This document shows positions 22,391-34,157 of a stretch of 64,000 nucleotides of DNA, in pieces; position 1 is the stretch's first letter; the number at the start of each line of letters is the position of its first letter. Location: NCBI GenBank assembly GCA_030522415.1, contig CM060109.1, positions 26,744,892 through 26,808,891 on the forward strand, in the 5' to 3' direction. This DNA comes from Channallabes apus. Taxonomy: Eukaryota > Chordata > Actinopteri > Siluriformes > Clariidae. The translations under genes and the position numbers were made by a program. The notes under the pieces were generated by a model. The model saw nothing but the letters and a program-made list of their open reading frames with translations. It searched no databases and was not told where the DNA came from.

Positions 22391-25300
22391 ACAGGACTAG
22401 GGGAAGGAATGGAATGTAGTGATGACTGAATGTAGTGGTGACATTCCTTGTTCCCATGACAACTTTTCAGTCTGTGGTGTCAGTCATGGTTTTCATCTTT
22501 TTGCCGTGTCTCAGCATGTCTTCCGTAGGTGCAGTCACCAGCCACATAATTATCCAGGGAAACTTCAATCTGACACATTGAAAAACTGACTTCGATATGA
22601 GTGTAATTCATTTAAATAGCTAATTTTAAAGGTATACTTTAATATTGCATTGCACAAAATGAGACTAGAGTTATTGAGTAAGGATTCAAATAGAAACTCC
22701 AACAGAGATGCTGCCTTTGTGTTTATTCTTCTCGATGTCATTCAGTAAATGGTAACGAGACATGGTATCTGAATCTGATCGCTGCATTGAATGTGTATAT
22801 TTGTGAGCTCCAATACAAAGTTTTCATGCAGCTAGAAGTCTATCAGTTCTGGTTTGTCTGTGTATTAGTCAGGTTCTGCAAACATCCGTCTCTCTAATCA
22901 GCTGTGGCTCATTATTTTGCAGGCGTCCAGCAATGTGTTGAGGGCCAAAAGTGTGAGTTCACACTCATCTGCCGGGACTCTACAGGGGAGCTGATGGGCA
23001 AAGGAGGAGAATCTGTACTAGTTAGCATAATCCACACAGAAAAGAAAGAGTGGTGAGTTTTAACTCCCATTTTGAAATTTGTCTATTATATACAGCCTGG
23101 CTAAAAAAAAAAAAAAAAAGTCAAAACAATCTAATGTTTAATTTGTCTACTTTTAGCTTTGGTTACAGCATACACTGTGGTGGCCAGTTTATATGTGAAA
23201 ACGATTCCTCATGCACTCCCTGAACAACAAATGTGGAATATTTCTGTGCCATTCAGGTCATCATCTGACTTCATTTTATTGTGATATAACGTGGCTTGTA
23301 CAGTGGCCACTATGCATGAGAGTATCACTTCATCCGCTTCCCTTCTTACCCTGATGCACCCATCACCCTATCTGAAATAGGCTAAATCTGGACTTTTTCA
23401 TTGCTCCGATCTTTATGCTCCCCTGATGCACCTCACTAATTAGTGACTTTCTTATGTCCACACAGCTGTTTAGCCCCAGTGTGTAGCTTGATGCCAGGCA
23501 ATAATTTAACCCTTCCGAACACGGTGACCTTTTTGTTTTGGCCAGGCAATTTATGTCACTACCTCTAGACGAGTTTCTGATTTCTTCTCTAAATATATCT
23601 GAATCCATTTTATTTGGATGAATTTGGAAGCTTGCAAAGACCCACTTGAGTTCTTCATGTTATGTGTCCGTTTATTCTCTAAGCAGCCACAATCATTACG
23701 TAACAGGCTTTAAAACCAGTGTGAACCAGTGAGCATTACTGTGTCACATTCCAGACTTTTGCAGTAACCTTTTATGGCAGCCATTTGCCATCCACTTGAG
23801 CAGAAGGCGTCTCGGTGAGAGATGGCTAGGACTAGAGCTGTCCTGTGTGTTTGCATTGTGTAAATCTAAGTGTTAGAGCATGCCCTGAGGAGCTTAAGGA
23901 GGTTTTATTAATATGGCTTAATGACAATGTGGTTAATTTGTAGCGCAGCCACACAAAAGGGACTCCTTCAACAACAGGAAAATGGCCGTGGAGCTAATGC
24001 TGCTCACCTGTGGCCGAAGGTGTGCCCTAGCGGTTTCTCTTCCCCTATTTGACAGTGGTTTGGTCACCGGGCAAGTTCCCGCGCGATCGCAACGCAAGGG
24101 AACCCGGAAGTGACGTGGGTCACATGATCTGGCATAAAGCCGGAACCGGCGAGGTAGCCGGCACGGAGAGATGAGGACAGCGTGCTGCATGGTTTTCGAG
24201 GCTGAGAGACTGCTTGTGGATTATTGTTCGATAATTTCATTCAGTACCCAGCTCCTTCCGTTTCTCGATGTCCCAGACCTACCATCTTCATCTGGTGAGA
24301 TCGAACCATCTCTCCAACTCGACATTTTCCTACCCTTTGCCATTTATCAGACACTGGACTATCATACACACACTCACACACCCGCATACATCCCGCACAC
24401 ACCATTTATATTTGTATTATATTTGTATATATTGGTTTTGGTGCACCTTGTTTGTCTATATATCTGTTTGTCTCTGTATAATACACTTGGTTTAATTTAT
24501 TATAATTGTTTTGTGTCTCGTCGTGTGTTTTGTCCAGCTGCGGTTGCGCAATACCGGAAGTGTTGTTTTCAAGCCCCAATTTAGATTCCCGAATCCGTTT
24601 TTTTGTAACCAAGCGGTTTTCTAAATCCAAGCGTTACATAGTGGTGGCCCGTACGTACGGGGAATCTGTATTTTGGGGTATTTTCTGGTTTTGTATAACG
24701 AGGCGGAACAAAATGGACGCTAATGCTAACATCGCTAATGCTAATGCTAGTTGTGCTGTTAAGGCCAACTCTGTAGTAGCTAATAACATGGTGGTTGAGG
24801 TAGAGGATGCATTTGATACATGCCGTAACCGTACAACTGAATTAACTTCATTGATTAGTTCTTTATATATATCAGATAGCCATGATAATGACAATAATGA
24901 TGATGATGATTTTATTGTTCATGGTACTGATATTGAAGTAGTGCACACATTACGTACTGAACTTAATCAATGCAAGATGGACATGGTGGCGCTTACTGAT
25001 AAAGTGAGCTCTATAGAGCAGGATTATAGACAATCCCTGGACAGCAGTCTCCACAGGGAAATCAGTCTTCGTGACGCAGTGGACGCGAGCCTGGAAGGGC
25101 TGCAGCGCTACTGCCAGGAGGCTCTCAAAGATGGAGAGAGCCATCGTTGACTGTTTTCTGCGACGTGACGCCATCTGGGAAAACCGGATGAAGAGACTGC
25201 GTCCCACTGGTACGCCCACAGGTTACAGGCCTACACCCCTACACCATCTCCTACACATCATCGTCCCAGCACTCCAACCACTACAGCCACGGCCAAGGTA

Positions 25301-27889
25301 AAGCGCCCAAGCACGCATGCCAGCTACGATGTTCCTACTGGTGTTCCAGCTCCCTCCTCGGCTCTGCTCTCCTCCCCACTTTCTTCTTCTTCTTCTTCTC
25401 TCCATGCTCGTCCATCCATCTGCGTGGAGTTTCCAGCCTTCTGTGACGTGTCAGAGACAGCGGAGGTGTGGAACTTCATCAAGCAAGCAGAGAAGTACCT
25501 GGAGATCAGACCCCTGACCCGACCAGAGCTGCTGGGAACCCTCGTCTCAGTTCTACGAGGGCCTGCTCGGAGTTGGTGGAAGGCGGAGAAGGGCAAGGTG
25601 AAGGACTGGGAGTCTTTGAAGCAGGCGTTCATGGCGGCGTTTATACTGGATGACAACATCGACGAAGAGGAAGACAACCCGAGGTCTCCGGTAAAGCTGC
25701 CGGGGCCATGCCTGGGAGACTTCGCCAATGATCACCCCGCCCTCTGTCTCATGGGGAACCTTGATATCTCAGGAAGAACTAGTGGGGCGAACCCGGGAGA
25801 ACATCAACACGAGAGTGGCGTTAAGAGGAGCGCCGAGCATCGTGGAAAAGCAGGTGGAGAGAGGCGCTAGGGGAGAGAAAGACGGCGTGGACCGATTTTA
25901 TTCCGGGTCCAGATGCCATACCCCGAGCACCCCCGCCGCTGAAAGGAGCTGACACCCCACGTCTACCCACCACGTCCACTAAAGAGGCCTCCAACTTTCC
26001 GAGAGACCTGAGCGAGATCATCAGCGCCCAACAGAACGACCCAACTATCACGAAGCTGCTCTCCAAAGATCACCCAAGAGGCACACAAGATCAAAGGGTC
26101 ACCTTCGAAGGTCGTCAGGGCGTGCTATATCGCCGGGTACCGGTAAGGAAAGGAGAGAAATTTCAGCTCGTAGTCCCCCAGTCGCTAATAAGAGTTTTTC
26201 TTCAATACTATCACGACAATCCATTGGGAGGACACTGGGGACAACTGAAAACCCTGCTGAGGTTATTAGAGGTGGCGTGGTGGCCGACGGTGCGGAAAGA
26301 CGTCTGGCGTTATACTAGAGCCTGCAGCGGTTGTCAACGACACAAGCTAGGTTATCCGACATCACCCCGACAAAGACTTATCAAGGAGGAGGCGCAACAA
26401 AGAGCACAACAACTAGAAGCCACACAAGCCAGATATCACAATACCCGGAGGAAAGCAGCGCACTTTCAACCGGGAGAACTGGTGTGGAGAAAAGCTCAAC
26501 CACACTCCTCCACATCCAAGAGAGATTCTGCTAAGCTAGCGCCCAAGTGGGAGGGACCAGCAGAAACAAAAAGAAGAAAAAGACCAATTAAATACACAAT
26601 GTCTTGGGGCTACCCACAAAAAGCCGAGGATTACAGTGTGGCGACTTTAAAGCGCTGGTACGGACGCTCTCCTCAAACGCCGGAAGCTTGGGGGGGGGGG
26701 TCTATGTAGCGCAGCCACACAAAAGGGACTCCTTCAACAACAGGAAAATGGTCGTGGAGCTAATGCTGCTCACATGTGGCCGAAGGTGTGCCCTAGCGGT
26801 TTCTCTTCCCCTATTTGACAGTGGTTTGGTCACCGGGCAAGTTCCCGCGCATGCGCGATCGCAACGCAAGGGAACCCGGAAGTGACGTGGGTCACATGAT
26901 CTGGCATAAAGCCGGAACCGGCGAGGTAGCTGGCACGGAGAGATGAGGACAGCGCGCTGCATGGTTTTCGAGGCTGAGAGACTGCTTGTGGATTATTGTT
27001 CGATAATTTCATTCAGTACCCAGCTCCTTCCGTTTCTCGATCTCCCAGACCTACCATCTTCATCTGGTGAGATCGAACCATCTCTCCAACTCGACATTTT
27101 CCTACCCTTTGCTATATATCAGACACTGGACTATCATACACACACACCCGCATACATCCCGCACACACCATTTATATTTGTATTATATTTGTATATATTG
27201 GTTTTGGTGCACCTTGTTTGTCTATATATCTGTTTGTCTCTGTATAATACACTTGGTTTAATTTATTATAATTGTTTTGTGTCGCGTCGTGTTTTGTCCA
27301 GCTGCGGTTGCGCAATACCGGAAGTGTTGTTTTCAAGCCCCAGTTTAGATTCCCGAATCCGTTTTTTTGTAACCAAGCGGTTTTCTAAATCCAAGCGTTA
27401 CAAATTACTAAATATAAACTTTAAATATAAGTTGAGTCATACTTGTGCAGTTGGGAACAAAGACTTGTCTAACCAGAACTAGAATGTTACATAAAATTAT
27501 TACAAATAATCACAGCAGTGTGAGATGAGTGCAGGACAATGAATTGCAGGACAATGTAAATTTTTTGTAAATTTGTAAAGGAATATTTTTAATTGTTTCT
27601 ATTTTTTTGTTGTTTCTATTTCAATTTCTATTTATAGATTATTTCTTTTGTTTCTTCTGTTATTTGCACAAAGTAGGAGCGGTTCATTTCACTGCGTGTT
27701 GTACTTGTATAACTATGCATTAGGGCTGCACGATATATCGAAAAAATATCGTTATCGCGATAATGGCATGCGCGATAACCATATCGCAAGGAGTTGCGAT
27801 AAATACTTTATTTGCCAAGCATTTGTGTGTCCAAATTTGACCAATCAGATGGGCCCTTACTATGTTTATACCCGCATATCTTTATATAT

Positions 27890-27920
<31 letters not shown>

Positions 27921-30900
27921 TTATTTATATCTTTATACTTCATTCTGTCGCGAACTAACCCCGGATGATCAGAAGATTTAGTGATTAGCCGTTAGCCGCG
28001 ATTAGCTGTTAGCCCTTTATAGACGGTAAACCCAAACGCGGAAGCAAGTGAGTAGGCAGGATAACCACGCAAATTAGTTTAAGGACTCTCACAGAAGTGG
28101 AGCAAGGGAAAAACACACATTTAACCCGTGTCCTATAGACACACACTCGAATCTGAACCGACATGGCGAACTCAGTGACTAAGCTGTATGCACTAGTTTG
28201 TTTACTCCTCTTATACTTCCGGGTTTGCGCCCGCATTACTTCCGGGTCCTAGTGCCGGTCGCGGAGCGTGTGTGTGTGTGTGTGTGTGACAAATAGTATT
28301 TTTTTTATTTTATTTTTGTTTAATAATATTTATTTTTATAAATTAAAACAGGCAAGCCAAAGAGAATATTTTGTTTAAAAGATGCTCTTGTTTTAAGACA
28401 CTATTGATGAGTGTATGGTTCCACTTAAATAAAAAGTAATGTTTGAAAGTAATTCATATTGTGTTGGCAGGTTTATAGTAGCAGCAAACCAGAAGTCAAA
28501 ATATCTGCTGAGGGTTTTAAGTCATTCATAGTGTTCTGAAGTCTAAATATTTGCAACTTCCTTGACATAGTTTATTTTTAGCCTGAATTAGATTTAATTA
28601 CATCAGACGAATATCTATTACCTGTTTATTTTAGTATGATCATTACATTAAAAAAAATAGGCAATAATAATAATAAAAAAATGCATTTCTCTAGGGAAAT
28701 GTTATATCGCAAGAAATATCGTTATCGCAATATTCAACAACATCGCATATCGCACATTTTCCTAATATCGTGCAGCCCTACTATGCATGTTACAAATAAA
28801 GAATCTTGAATACATAGAAAATAGACTGTAAACTGCGACTACACACAGCACTGCACAAAGCTGCATCATATACTTTATGGAACGCTAAACTTGTACTCAA
28901 CCAATAGTTCTCAGTTTACAGTCTATTTTCTATGTATTCATTGTCCTGCACTCATCTCACACTGCTGTGATTTTTCATTTTATGTAATGGTCCATATTAT
29001 TATGTGTCGCACCCTATTGCCAGAGAAACAACGTTTTGTTCCAGTGTGTGTACAAACTTGCGTGTCTTTGATTGACATTATATTGTTGTTACAAAATATA
29101 GGAAGTGGTATCAAAAAGTTTCTAGACTAATTTACTAACACACCAACAGATGGCAGCACAAAGCTCCACGCAGTGTCACTGGGAGCCCCCACAATCTTTC
29201 CTAAGTGCCAAAAGACCTCATCCTGTGTACATCAGGAGCTATTCTGAACACGTCCACTATTTTATTATTACGGACAGCAAATCGGAACAAAAAGCGATTA
29301 TGAAATTCTGCATGAAACTGGGCAAATCAGCCACGGAAACATTTGACATGATTCAGCAAGTTTGATTTGTTTTGAGTGACACACGCTTCAAGAGCAGAAG
29401 AACAGCACTATGAGGACAAGGACAAGAAGAGATCATGAAGACCTTCAACGAGTTCAACCTCCAAAAATTTCAAAACCATTCAACTTGTGCATGATGATCT
29501 CTGGACAACAATCCATAACTGCTGCTATTGTCAGTGTGACATACAAAACAGTTCAGGAAATCCTCACATGTGATTTGAATGTGTGCCGTGTTGCTGTCAA
29601 GTTTGTCAACTTGTATGGGTACAACCTTGAGACAAAGCAACAGTCTTCACAGACTGAAAAAGGCAAGGCAGGTCCGCATTAGAGACCTGCGCGGGATGGA
29701 TTTTTCCGTCCTGCTCCCGCCCGCTCCCGCAAAAATATATATTATTTTCTCCCGCTCCCGCCCGCAAAAATCCCGCAGGTAAACATTTAAGTAGTTTTAT
29801 TTTAAACAGTATTTGTTTAAAAATAAATCAATTTTAAGATAATTCCATTTTGCGGGAGTCCCGCGATTAATGTTATTCTCCCGCATCCCGCACATAGGCT
29901 ACATGAGGACCTTCCCGCCCGCACCCGCATTCACCCATCAAATTTTGTGCAGGTCTCTAGTCCGCATCTCAACCAAGTGCATGCTCGTCATATTTTTCGA
30001 CATTAATGGTAATGTTCATGGGTAATCCGTTCCCAGAAGTCAGTAGCGAAGATGTACGGAGAAAGCGTGTGAATCTGTGGCGCACTAATCTGTGGAAACT
30101 TTGTGATACCCCCTCGTACACACAAACTCTTTACACTGTCTTTCATGTCCTTACAGCAAAGTGGAGACAACAGTGAATGACAGTAATGATGGGTCATATG
30201 CTGTCTCCTACACGCCCATGAAGCCTGGATCATACTCTGTGTGGGTGTGTGTCAAAGCGCAGCATGTTAAGGTAACAGATTGATTCTGCAAAATTTTAAT
30301 GTACAGTTTCGGTATGAATATCGTGCCTTGCAAAAATATTCATACCCCTTGAACTTTTCCACATTTTTTCATGTTACAACCACAAATGAAAAACACAAAG
30401 TGAAACCTGATTGGAAAGTGAATGGAAAATGATAAATGGTTTAAGTGGTTTAAACTCTGATACTCCTAACCAAAATCCGGAGGAACCACCTGCCCTCAGA
30501 ATCCACCTAATAAGTAGATAAGAGTCCATCTGTGTGTAACTTAATCTCAGTAAAAATACAGCTGTTCTGTGATGCCCTCAGAGGTTTGTTAGAGAACATT
30601 AGGGAACAAACAGCATCATGAAGACTAAGAAAAGCACCAGGCAGGTCAAGGATAAAGTTGTGGAGAAGTTTAAACAGGGTTAAAGTGATAAAATAATAAC
30701 TCAAGCTTTTAACATCTCACGGAGCACTGTTTAATCCATCATCCCAAAATGGAAAGAGTAATTCACAATTGCAAACCTCGATAGGCAAAAGATTCACTAT
30801 CAAGGTGTGCAAAGCTGGTAGAGACATGCCCCAAAGCATGTGCACTGTAATTACAGTGATGCATGTCAAATGCATGTCACACTTTTAAGATATTTATTTA

Positions 30901-31486
30901 AACCATTTAGCGTTTTCCTTGTGAGCATTTTTTGCATTTCACAATTATTTGCCACTTTGTGTTGGTCTGTCACATAAATATTAATGTGACAAAATGTGAA
31001 AAACTTGAAGGGGTATGAATACTTTTGCAATGCATTGTAGCTCCTGAAGGGTTTGATCACTGCAGGACTGTAACTGTGTTTTTCGTACTGCAGGGGTCAC
31101 CCTTTGTGCTGACAGTCAAGAGAAAATATCAGCGCCACCATGGCATCTTCCATTGCTGCACCTTCTGCTCCAGTGGAGGTGCTAAAGAGGCACGGTGTGG
31201 ATGTGCTGGGACAATGCCAGGTACAACATGCAGAAATCCCCGAACCGCTAAAGATTTCAGCATGTATTTTAGTTCACCATAATGACGAGCAGCATTGTGG
31301 CATGGTTTGGTTTATGAAGTTTGTGTTTGTTTCACAGGAGGTTTCCAGGGCTGTGGTCATGGACATAAAGGTCACCCAGGCAAGCCACACTGGTCTTGCT
31401 GTGGTAGTGTGGTGGAGAGCTCCGAGTGTGTGCGCAGCCTCGTGTCAGGCTCTCACCGAGGACTTGTCCGAACTGTGGAACTCTGA
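18195..31486 (+). CDS. trim45: TRIM45, RING/B-box/filamin E3 ubiquitin ligase
   Basis: Six coding exons join with matching phases: 18195-18640, 21040-21791, 22923-23052, 30157-30271, 31094-31220 and 31338-31486. The product is 572 residues (human about 580). TRIM45 is a RING ubiquitin ligase linked to repression of MAPK and NF-kB signalling. Residues 34-84 form a RING finger (CGVC...CLHTFC...CPAC). B-box 1 starts at Cys121 (CDLC...CEVC). B-box 2 runs from about 177 to 208 (CSLH...CETC...H). A coiled coil covers about 220-345 (SLEELRLQRRNQLQLQKAQ). A filamin-type Ig repeat spans exons 2-5 (DGSYAVSYTPMKPGSYSV). The C-terminus has GGFQGCGHGHKGHPGKPHW and SCC, conserved in TRIM45. The start ATG opens the first exon after a short CpG-rich leader. 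Intron 3 is swollen to 7.1 kb by transposons. No defect is seen in the coding sequence. Confidence 0.95.
18907..19023 (-). repeat. SINE tail fragment
   Basis: TCATCTTCTATACCGATTTA followed by GACACGAGGCGGGGTACACAC matches the tail of the SINE at 5010-5294. A Tc1 element begins immediately after it. Confidence 0.6.
19026..20399 (+). mobile_element. Internally deleted Tc1-like element in TRIM45 intron 1
   Basis: The ends CAGGTCCTTCTCAAAAAATT and AATTTTTTGAGAAGGACCTG are inverted and the arms match over about 200 bases (19026-19226 and 20202-20399). TA dinucleotides at 19024-19025 and 20400-20401 are the target duplication. A second copy of the CTCAAAAAATTAGCATAT motif lies at the inner edge of the left arm, a double-repeat layout seen in IR/DR-type Tc1 elements. 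Confidence 0.93.
19354..20200 (+). pseudogene. Tc1-like transposase with central deletion
   Basis: The N-terminal half (MGKTADLTAVQK..., helix-turn-helix DISERIGCSQSAVSRHLSG) is open to about 19690. It then meets, in another frame, KFCMSFGNQGARVWRK and continues SVMVWGAMSAAGVGPL, FQHDLAPAHSAK and SPDLNPIENLW. The stretch that should hold the first catalytic Asp (usually in a SDES-type motif) is missing, while the second Asp and the Glu remain. The deletion and frame change make it inactive; the intact ends could still be used in trans. Confidence 0.88.
22346..22388. repeat. (CA)n microsatellite
   Basis: A run of about 20 CA units in TRIM45 intron 2. Confidence 0.9.
24713..25870 (+). pseudogene. 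gag-like gene of the LTR element, frameshifted
   Basis: An ATG at 24713 opens a frame to 25150 (MDANANIANANASCAV, then an acidic run DNDNNDDDD and a coiled-coil-like region). The sequence continues in other frames, and the capsid-like segment lies at about 25424-25650: VWNFIKQAEKYLEIR, LRGPARSWWKAEKG and WESLKQAFMAAF. This pattern is the retrotransposon gag capsid domain. At least two frame changes break the gene. No zinc knuckle is evident. The Gag role is particle assembly and RNA packaging; this copy is not expected to make a full protein. Confidence 0.7.
26122..26709 (+). pseudogene. Integrase ends of the LTR element joined by deletion
   Basis: The frame begins upstream in decayed pol sequence and reads HDNPLGGHWGQLKT, then CSGCQRHK, the HHCC zinc-binding domain of Ty3/gypsy integrase. 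Directly after this comes RARYHNTRRK-like C-terminal integrase sequence (ATQARYHNTRRKAAHF, PGELVWRK). The DDE catalytic core that should lie between is missing. The open frame therefore spans a deletion junction near 26390. The end of the frame runs into the polypurine tract. Confidence 0.75.
27721..28780. mobile_element. ATCG-palindrome hAT element, copy 1
   Basis: The ends are TAGGGCTGCACGATATATCG and TAATATCGTGCAGCCCTA with an 8-bp duplication CTATGCAT (27713-27720 and 28781-28788). The ends are rich in CGATA/TATCG words (TATCGTTATCGCGATAATGG). The interior has a (TAGA)n run (about 27889-27920), a GC-richer module at about 27950-28290 (CCAAACGCGGAAGC, CTTCCGGGT, GGTCGCGGAGCG) and no transposase. 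Other copies are at 44001-45164, 52555-53902 and 54490 to about 55115. Confidence 0.92.
29150..30090 (+). pseudogene. mariner-family transposase relic
   Basis: Fragments in several frames read EQKAIMKFCMKLGKSATETF, then a QNSSGN/TVQEIL-type region, and, after the inserted hAT element, CMLVIFFDINGNVHG, which contains the second catalytic Asp of the mariner D,D34D triad. Multiple stops and frame changes are present. The C-terminal third after 30030 is barely recognisable (RRKRVNLWRT). Confidence 0.65.
29680..29959. mobile_element. Small hAT element (CCCGC-rich), copy 1
   Basis: The ends TAGAGACCTGCGCGGG and TGTGCAGGTCTCTA are inverted; the 8-bp duplication GTCCGCAT is perfect (29672-29679 and 29960-29967). 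The interior is a series of CTCCCGC, GCCCGC and GCGGGAGTCCCGC words with no coding capacity. A sister copy is at 48651-49047. It is nested in the mariner relic. Confidence 0.92.
30322..31038 (+). mobile_element. Tc1-like relic in TRIM45 intron 4
   Basis: The ends GTGCCTTGCAAAAATATTCA and TGAATACTTTTGCAATGCAT are inverted. A decayed N-terminal transposase piece (ATGAAGACTAAGAAAAGCAC, with a helix-turn-helix remnant near 30710) remains, while the catalytic part is deleted. It is related to the elements at 409-1952 and 2290-2450. Confidence 0.82.
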
Positions 31487-31954
31487 TAGCGCACCCTCGC
31501 CCCGAAAGACGCAAAGATTTTAGAGCTCTAAAATGTTATAATATATGCAATGCTTATTGCCTGTGAAGCTGGATTATTCACCAAAAACTATTTAGACAGC
31601 TACTTTTTTTTTCTTTATTTACATTAACATCTTTTTATATTTAAGTATTCTAAGTGATTCTGATGTGACTTGACCAAAGCTTTAAGAAAGTGCTAAAATG
31701 AACATGAATTAAGAGCAATGAACTAATAATTACATTATTTCTAATACTTTTTCTTAATCTTAACTGTGTATAAACATGAATAATATAGCTAATATAGAAG
31801 ACTTGCAGAAGTTTTAAAAGCTTTATATACTGTATGTTTGTGCTTGTGTATGCATGTTTGACTAAAGATCCCTCATTGTTACAGTATATAGAGTGATGAG
31901 TATAAAAATCTGTTTCTAGTTTTAAATGTTAATATATGTAATGCTAATGTATGT

Positions 31955-31960
31955 AATAAA
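31955..31960 (+). promoter_or_regulatory. TRIM45 polyadenylation signal
   Basis: AATAAA about 470 bases after the TRIM45 stop codon in ATGTAATAAAGG context. No stronger signal lies nearer, so I take it as the probable 3' end. Confidence 0.5.
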
Positions 31961-33567
31961 GGAAGATTTTGAAGAGATGGACATATCTTGTGTAGGAACA
32001 GTGAGTAGAGTGGCTGGGGAATCTGTTTCGGGTCATTCATTAGGTCATTGTGTGTATTCTGTGGAGATGCGTTGTAATTAAATTAATTATATTTAATATT
32101 GGGTGAAAAGACCAAATTGTACCTAAAGAGGCTAAAATTGTATGACAAAGTGTGCATGGTTTTCTTGATATGAATATGAACTCTCGATTAACTTTGATAT
32201 ACGTATATGTATGTCTGGGTGTGTATGACTAACTTGATTTTTTTTTTCACTCTTGATTGCTCAGTTAAGGTGAGTTTTGTCTTGTTTCCACATTTTAATG
32301 GTAATATTACACTTAAATTATTTAGAAACTGGTAGTTCTTAAACTACTATGACTTTGGGGTCCACCAGCCAATTCAGAATTAAAGCTCTCACTCTCCGTC
32401 ATCTTCTATACCGCTTCATCCTGTATTCAGGGTCGCGGTCAGAATTAAAGCAACTAATTGTTGAATAAGCAAGGAGTGTAAGATAAGCTCTTGTAGCCAA
32501 CACCAGATGGCAACAATGCACTAGGGCTATGCTATGGTACGAGCGAGGCCGAGGTGTTCCCTGTTATAGTGTTTCTTGTTGTCCTGCGGTTCTTGTTGTG
32601 AGGTTCTTAATCAGCGTTTAGAACCTTGCATTAATACTTGAAGCATTTACTTGCATAATGTCAGCAAACTGTTGTCTACATCTGTTGTAAAGCTATGGAT
32701 TTTAACATTATACTCTATAACATAGAGTCCACTTTAATAGGAACATCTGTACCTCTGTTCATTCATGCAGGTTTTGAATCAACCAATCATGTGCATAAAG
32801 TCATGCAGAAACAGGTCAAGACCTTCAGTCGATGTCCACGGTAAACAGTGCTCCAGCAGTTCAGGGTTTGTGAATCTGTGCCCACCTTGCTCACAACCAC
32901 ATGCGGTTTACCTCATTATTTTCATCTTGAAATATCGTGGCTGATCATTTATAGATTGTATTCATCAGCATTCAATACATATTCCTACAGAATTGGTAAA
33001 CAGTAAATTCTCAGCTGAGAGACGTTCATTTTGACAGTTTGACGTCAAGAAAGATGTCATGTAGCATTATTGAACACTTAAAACCATACTATGAAATTGT
33101 CTATATACGATCAGTTATTTGTAGATTTGAAATAAATAAATGCAACTTCAGTTCCATACAGTGAAAGCAACTTTTTTGTTAATCATTGACATGTGATCAC
33201 TAGAGATTACTGGATTGTCCACATTGTATACATCACAAATACATTGCCTAAAAAAAACAATCCATTAATTTTGGACCTGGCCTGGTAACACCACATTCCT
33301 GCTTGTCACGTTTATAAAGTGTATTAAGATGCAGTGGTGTTAAGCAAGTGCTATTTAGACATACCGTACATACAATATTTAAATGCCTAAGACAATTATA
33401 TAACTGGTTTTAAAACCAGCACTTCGTCATGCCGCAAAATTCCCTTACCCCATGAATCTCAAACACACCTTCTCATGACATGGCTTTATAAAATAGCAAC
33501 AAAAACAATACAATAATAGCCACCGTTTAATTAAAAACTATGAATTGCAGATGTACATATTTGTATG

Positions 33568-33611
<44 letters not shown>

Positions 33612-34157
33612 CAAACTTAGGGGGGGCATGGTGGTGGGCAGACTGGGCTAAGAGTCCACCCAGTAGGAGTCGGCCCAGTAGAGATCTGGGAGCAAGCGCA
33701 TGCTTAGTCTGCCTATGGTCACCTACACCTGCTAGCCTGTCTTTTCTTCCTGTGTGTCCATAACGTTAAGTTGACTTAAAGTTCCATATAGACTGCTCTC
33801 TATACTCGCGTGAGTGTGACCTTGGGAAGCGGTCCAAACCATAAGTTTCTTAACATGAGTCTCCACTTCCAGGATGCACCCCGTTTCACAAATCAAGAAT
33901 GTGAACATCCTAAGCAAGATATTGTCTGAACCTTGCCGTTAAAACAAGTAACTATGACACACTGACCCAAAGTTACGCAGACAACAGAGACAATTTATAT
34001 ACACCAGTATAGAAACCTTTTTATGTCTTTGTCATTTTTCACTCTAAGATCCTTTTATCCCTCAGATCATTATGCTTGCCCATTTTTCCTGCTTCCAACA
34101 CATCAACTTTCTAATACAGATGTACTGCAGATACAAGACAGATAAAATGTAGATACA
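31961..34157. other. Intergenic region between TRIM45 and the Harbinger element
   Basis: It holds a SINE tail (about 32388-32445), a Tc1-like left-end fragment (about 32706-32830: GAGTCCACTTTAATAGGAAC), a (TA)n run (about 33570-33602) and a GC-richer unknown repeat (about 33620-33735). No gene is supported. Confidence 0.5.

Larger units (their letters stand above)
23939..27402 (+). mobile_element. Ty3/gypsy-type LTR retrotransposon, internally deleted
   Basis: The 5' LTR is 23939-24638 and the 3' LTR 26705-27402; both start TGTAGCGCAGCC and end AAGCGTTACA. A 4-bp duplication AATT flanks the element (23935-23938 and 27403-27406). A primer-binding-like TGGTGGCCCGTACG lies just after the 5' LTR and a G-rich purine tract (about 26686-26699) just before the 3' LTR. 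The LTRs are nearly identical apart from small indels, so insertion is fairly recent. Between them only gag and the outer parts of integrase remain; protease, reverse transcriptase, RNase H and the integrase core are absent. It sits in sense orientation in TRIM45 intron 3. A solo LTR of the family is at 9160-9861. Confidence 0.94.
29101..30116 (+). mobile_element. mariner relic in TRIM45 intron 3
   Basis: Short inverted ends GGTATCAAAAAGTTTC (29107) and GAAACTTTGTGATACC (30095) match, and TA dinucleotides flank both sides (29099-29100 and 30117-30118). A small hAT element (29680-29959) splits it. Its right end lies only 40 bases before TRIM45 exon 4. Confidence 0.75.

Noticed and set aside
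23363..23608. piggyBac-like N-terminal frame on the minus strand
   Set aside because: The start MDSDIFREE looked suggestive, but no catalytic motifs or TTAA-flanked ends were found.
24171..24584. 137-codon frame in the 5' LTR and its copy in the 3' LTR
   Set aside because: It lies wholly within the LTR and its apparent conservation is explained by LTR identity.
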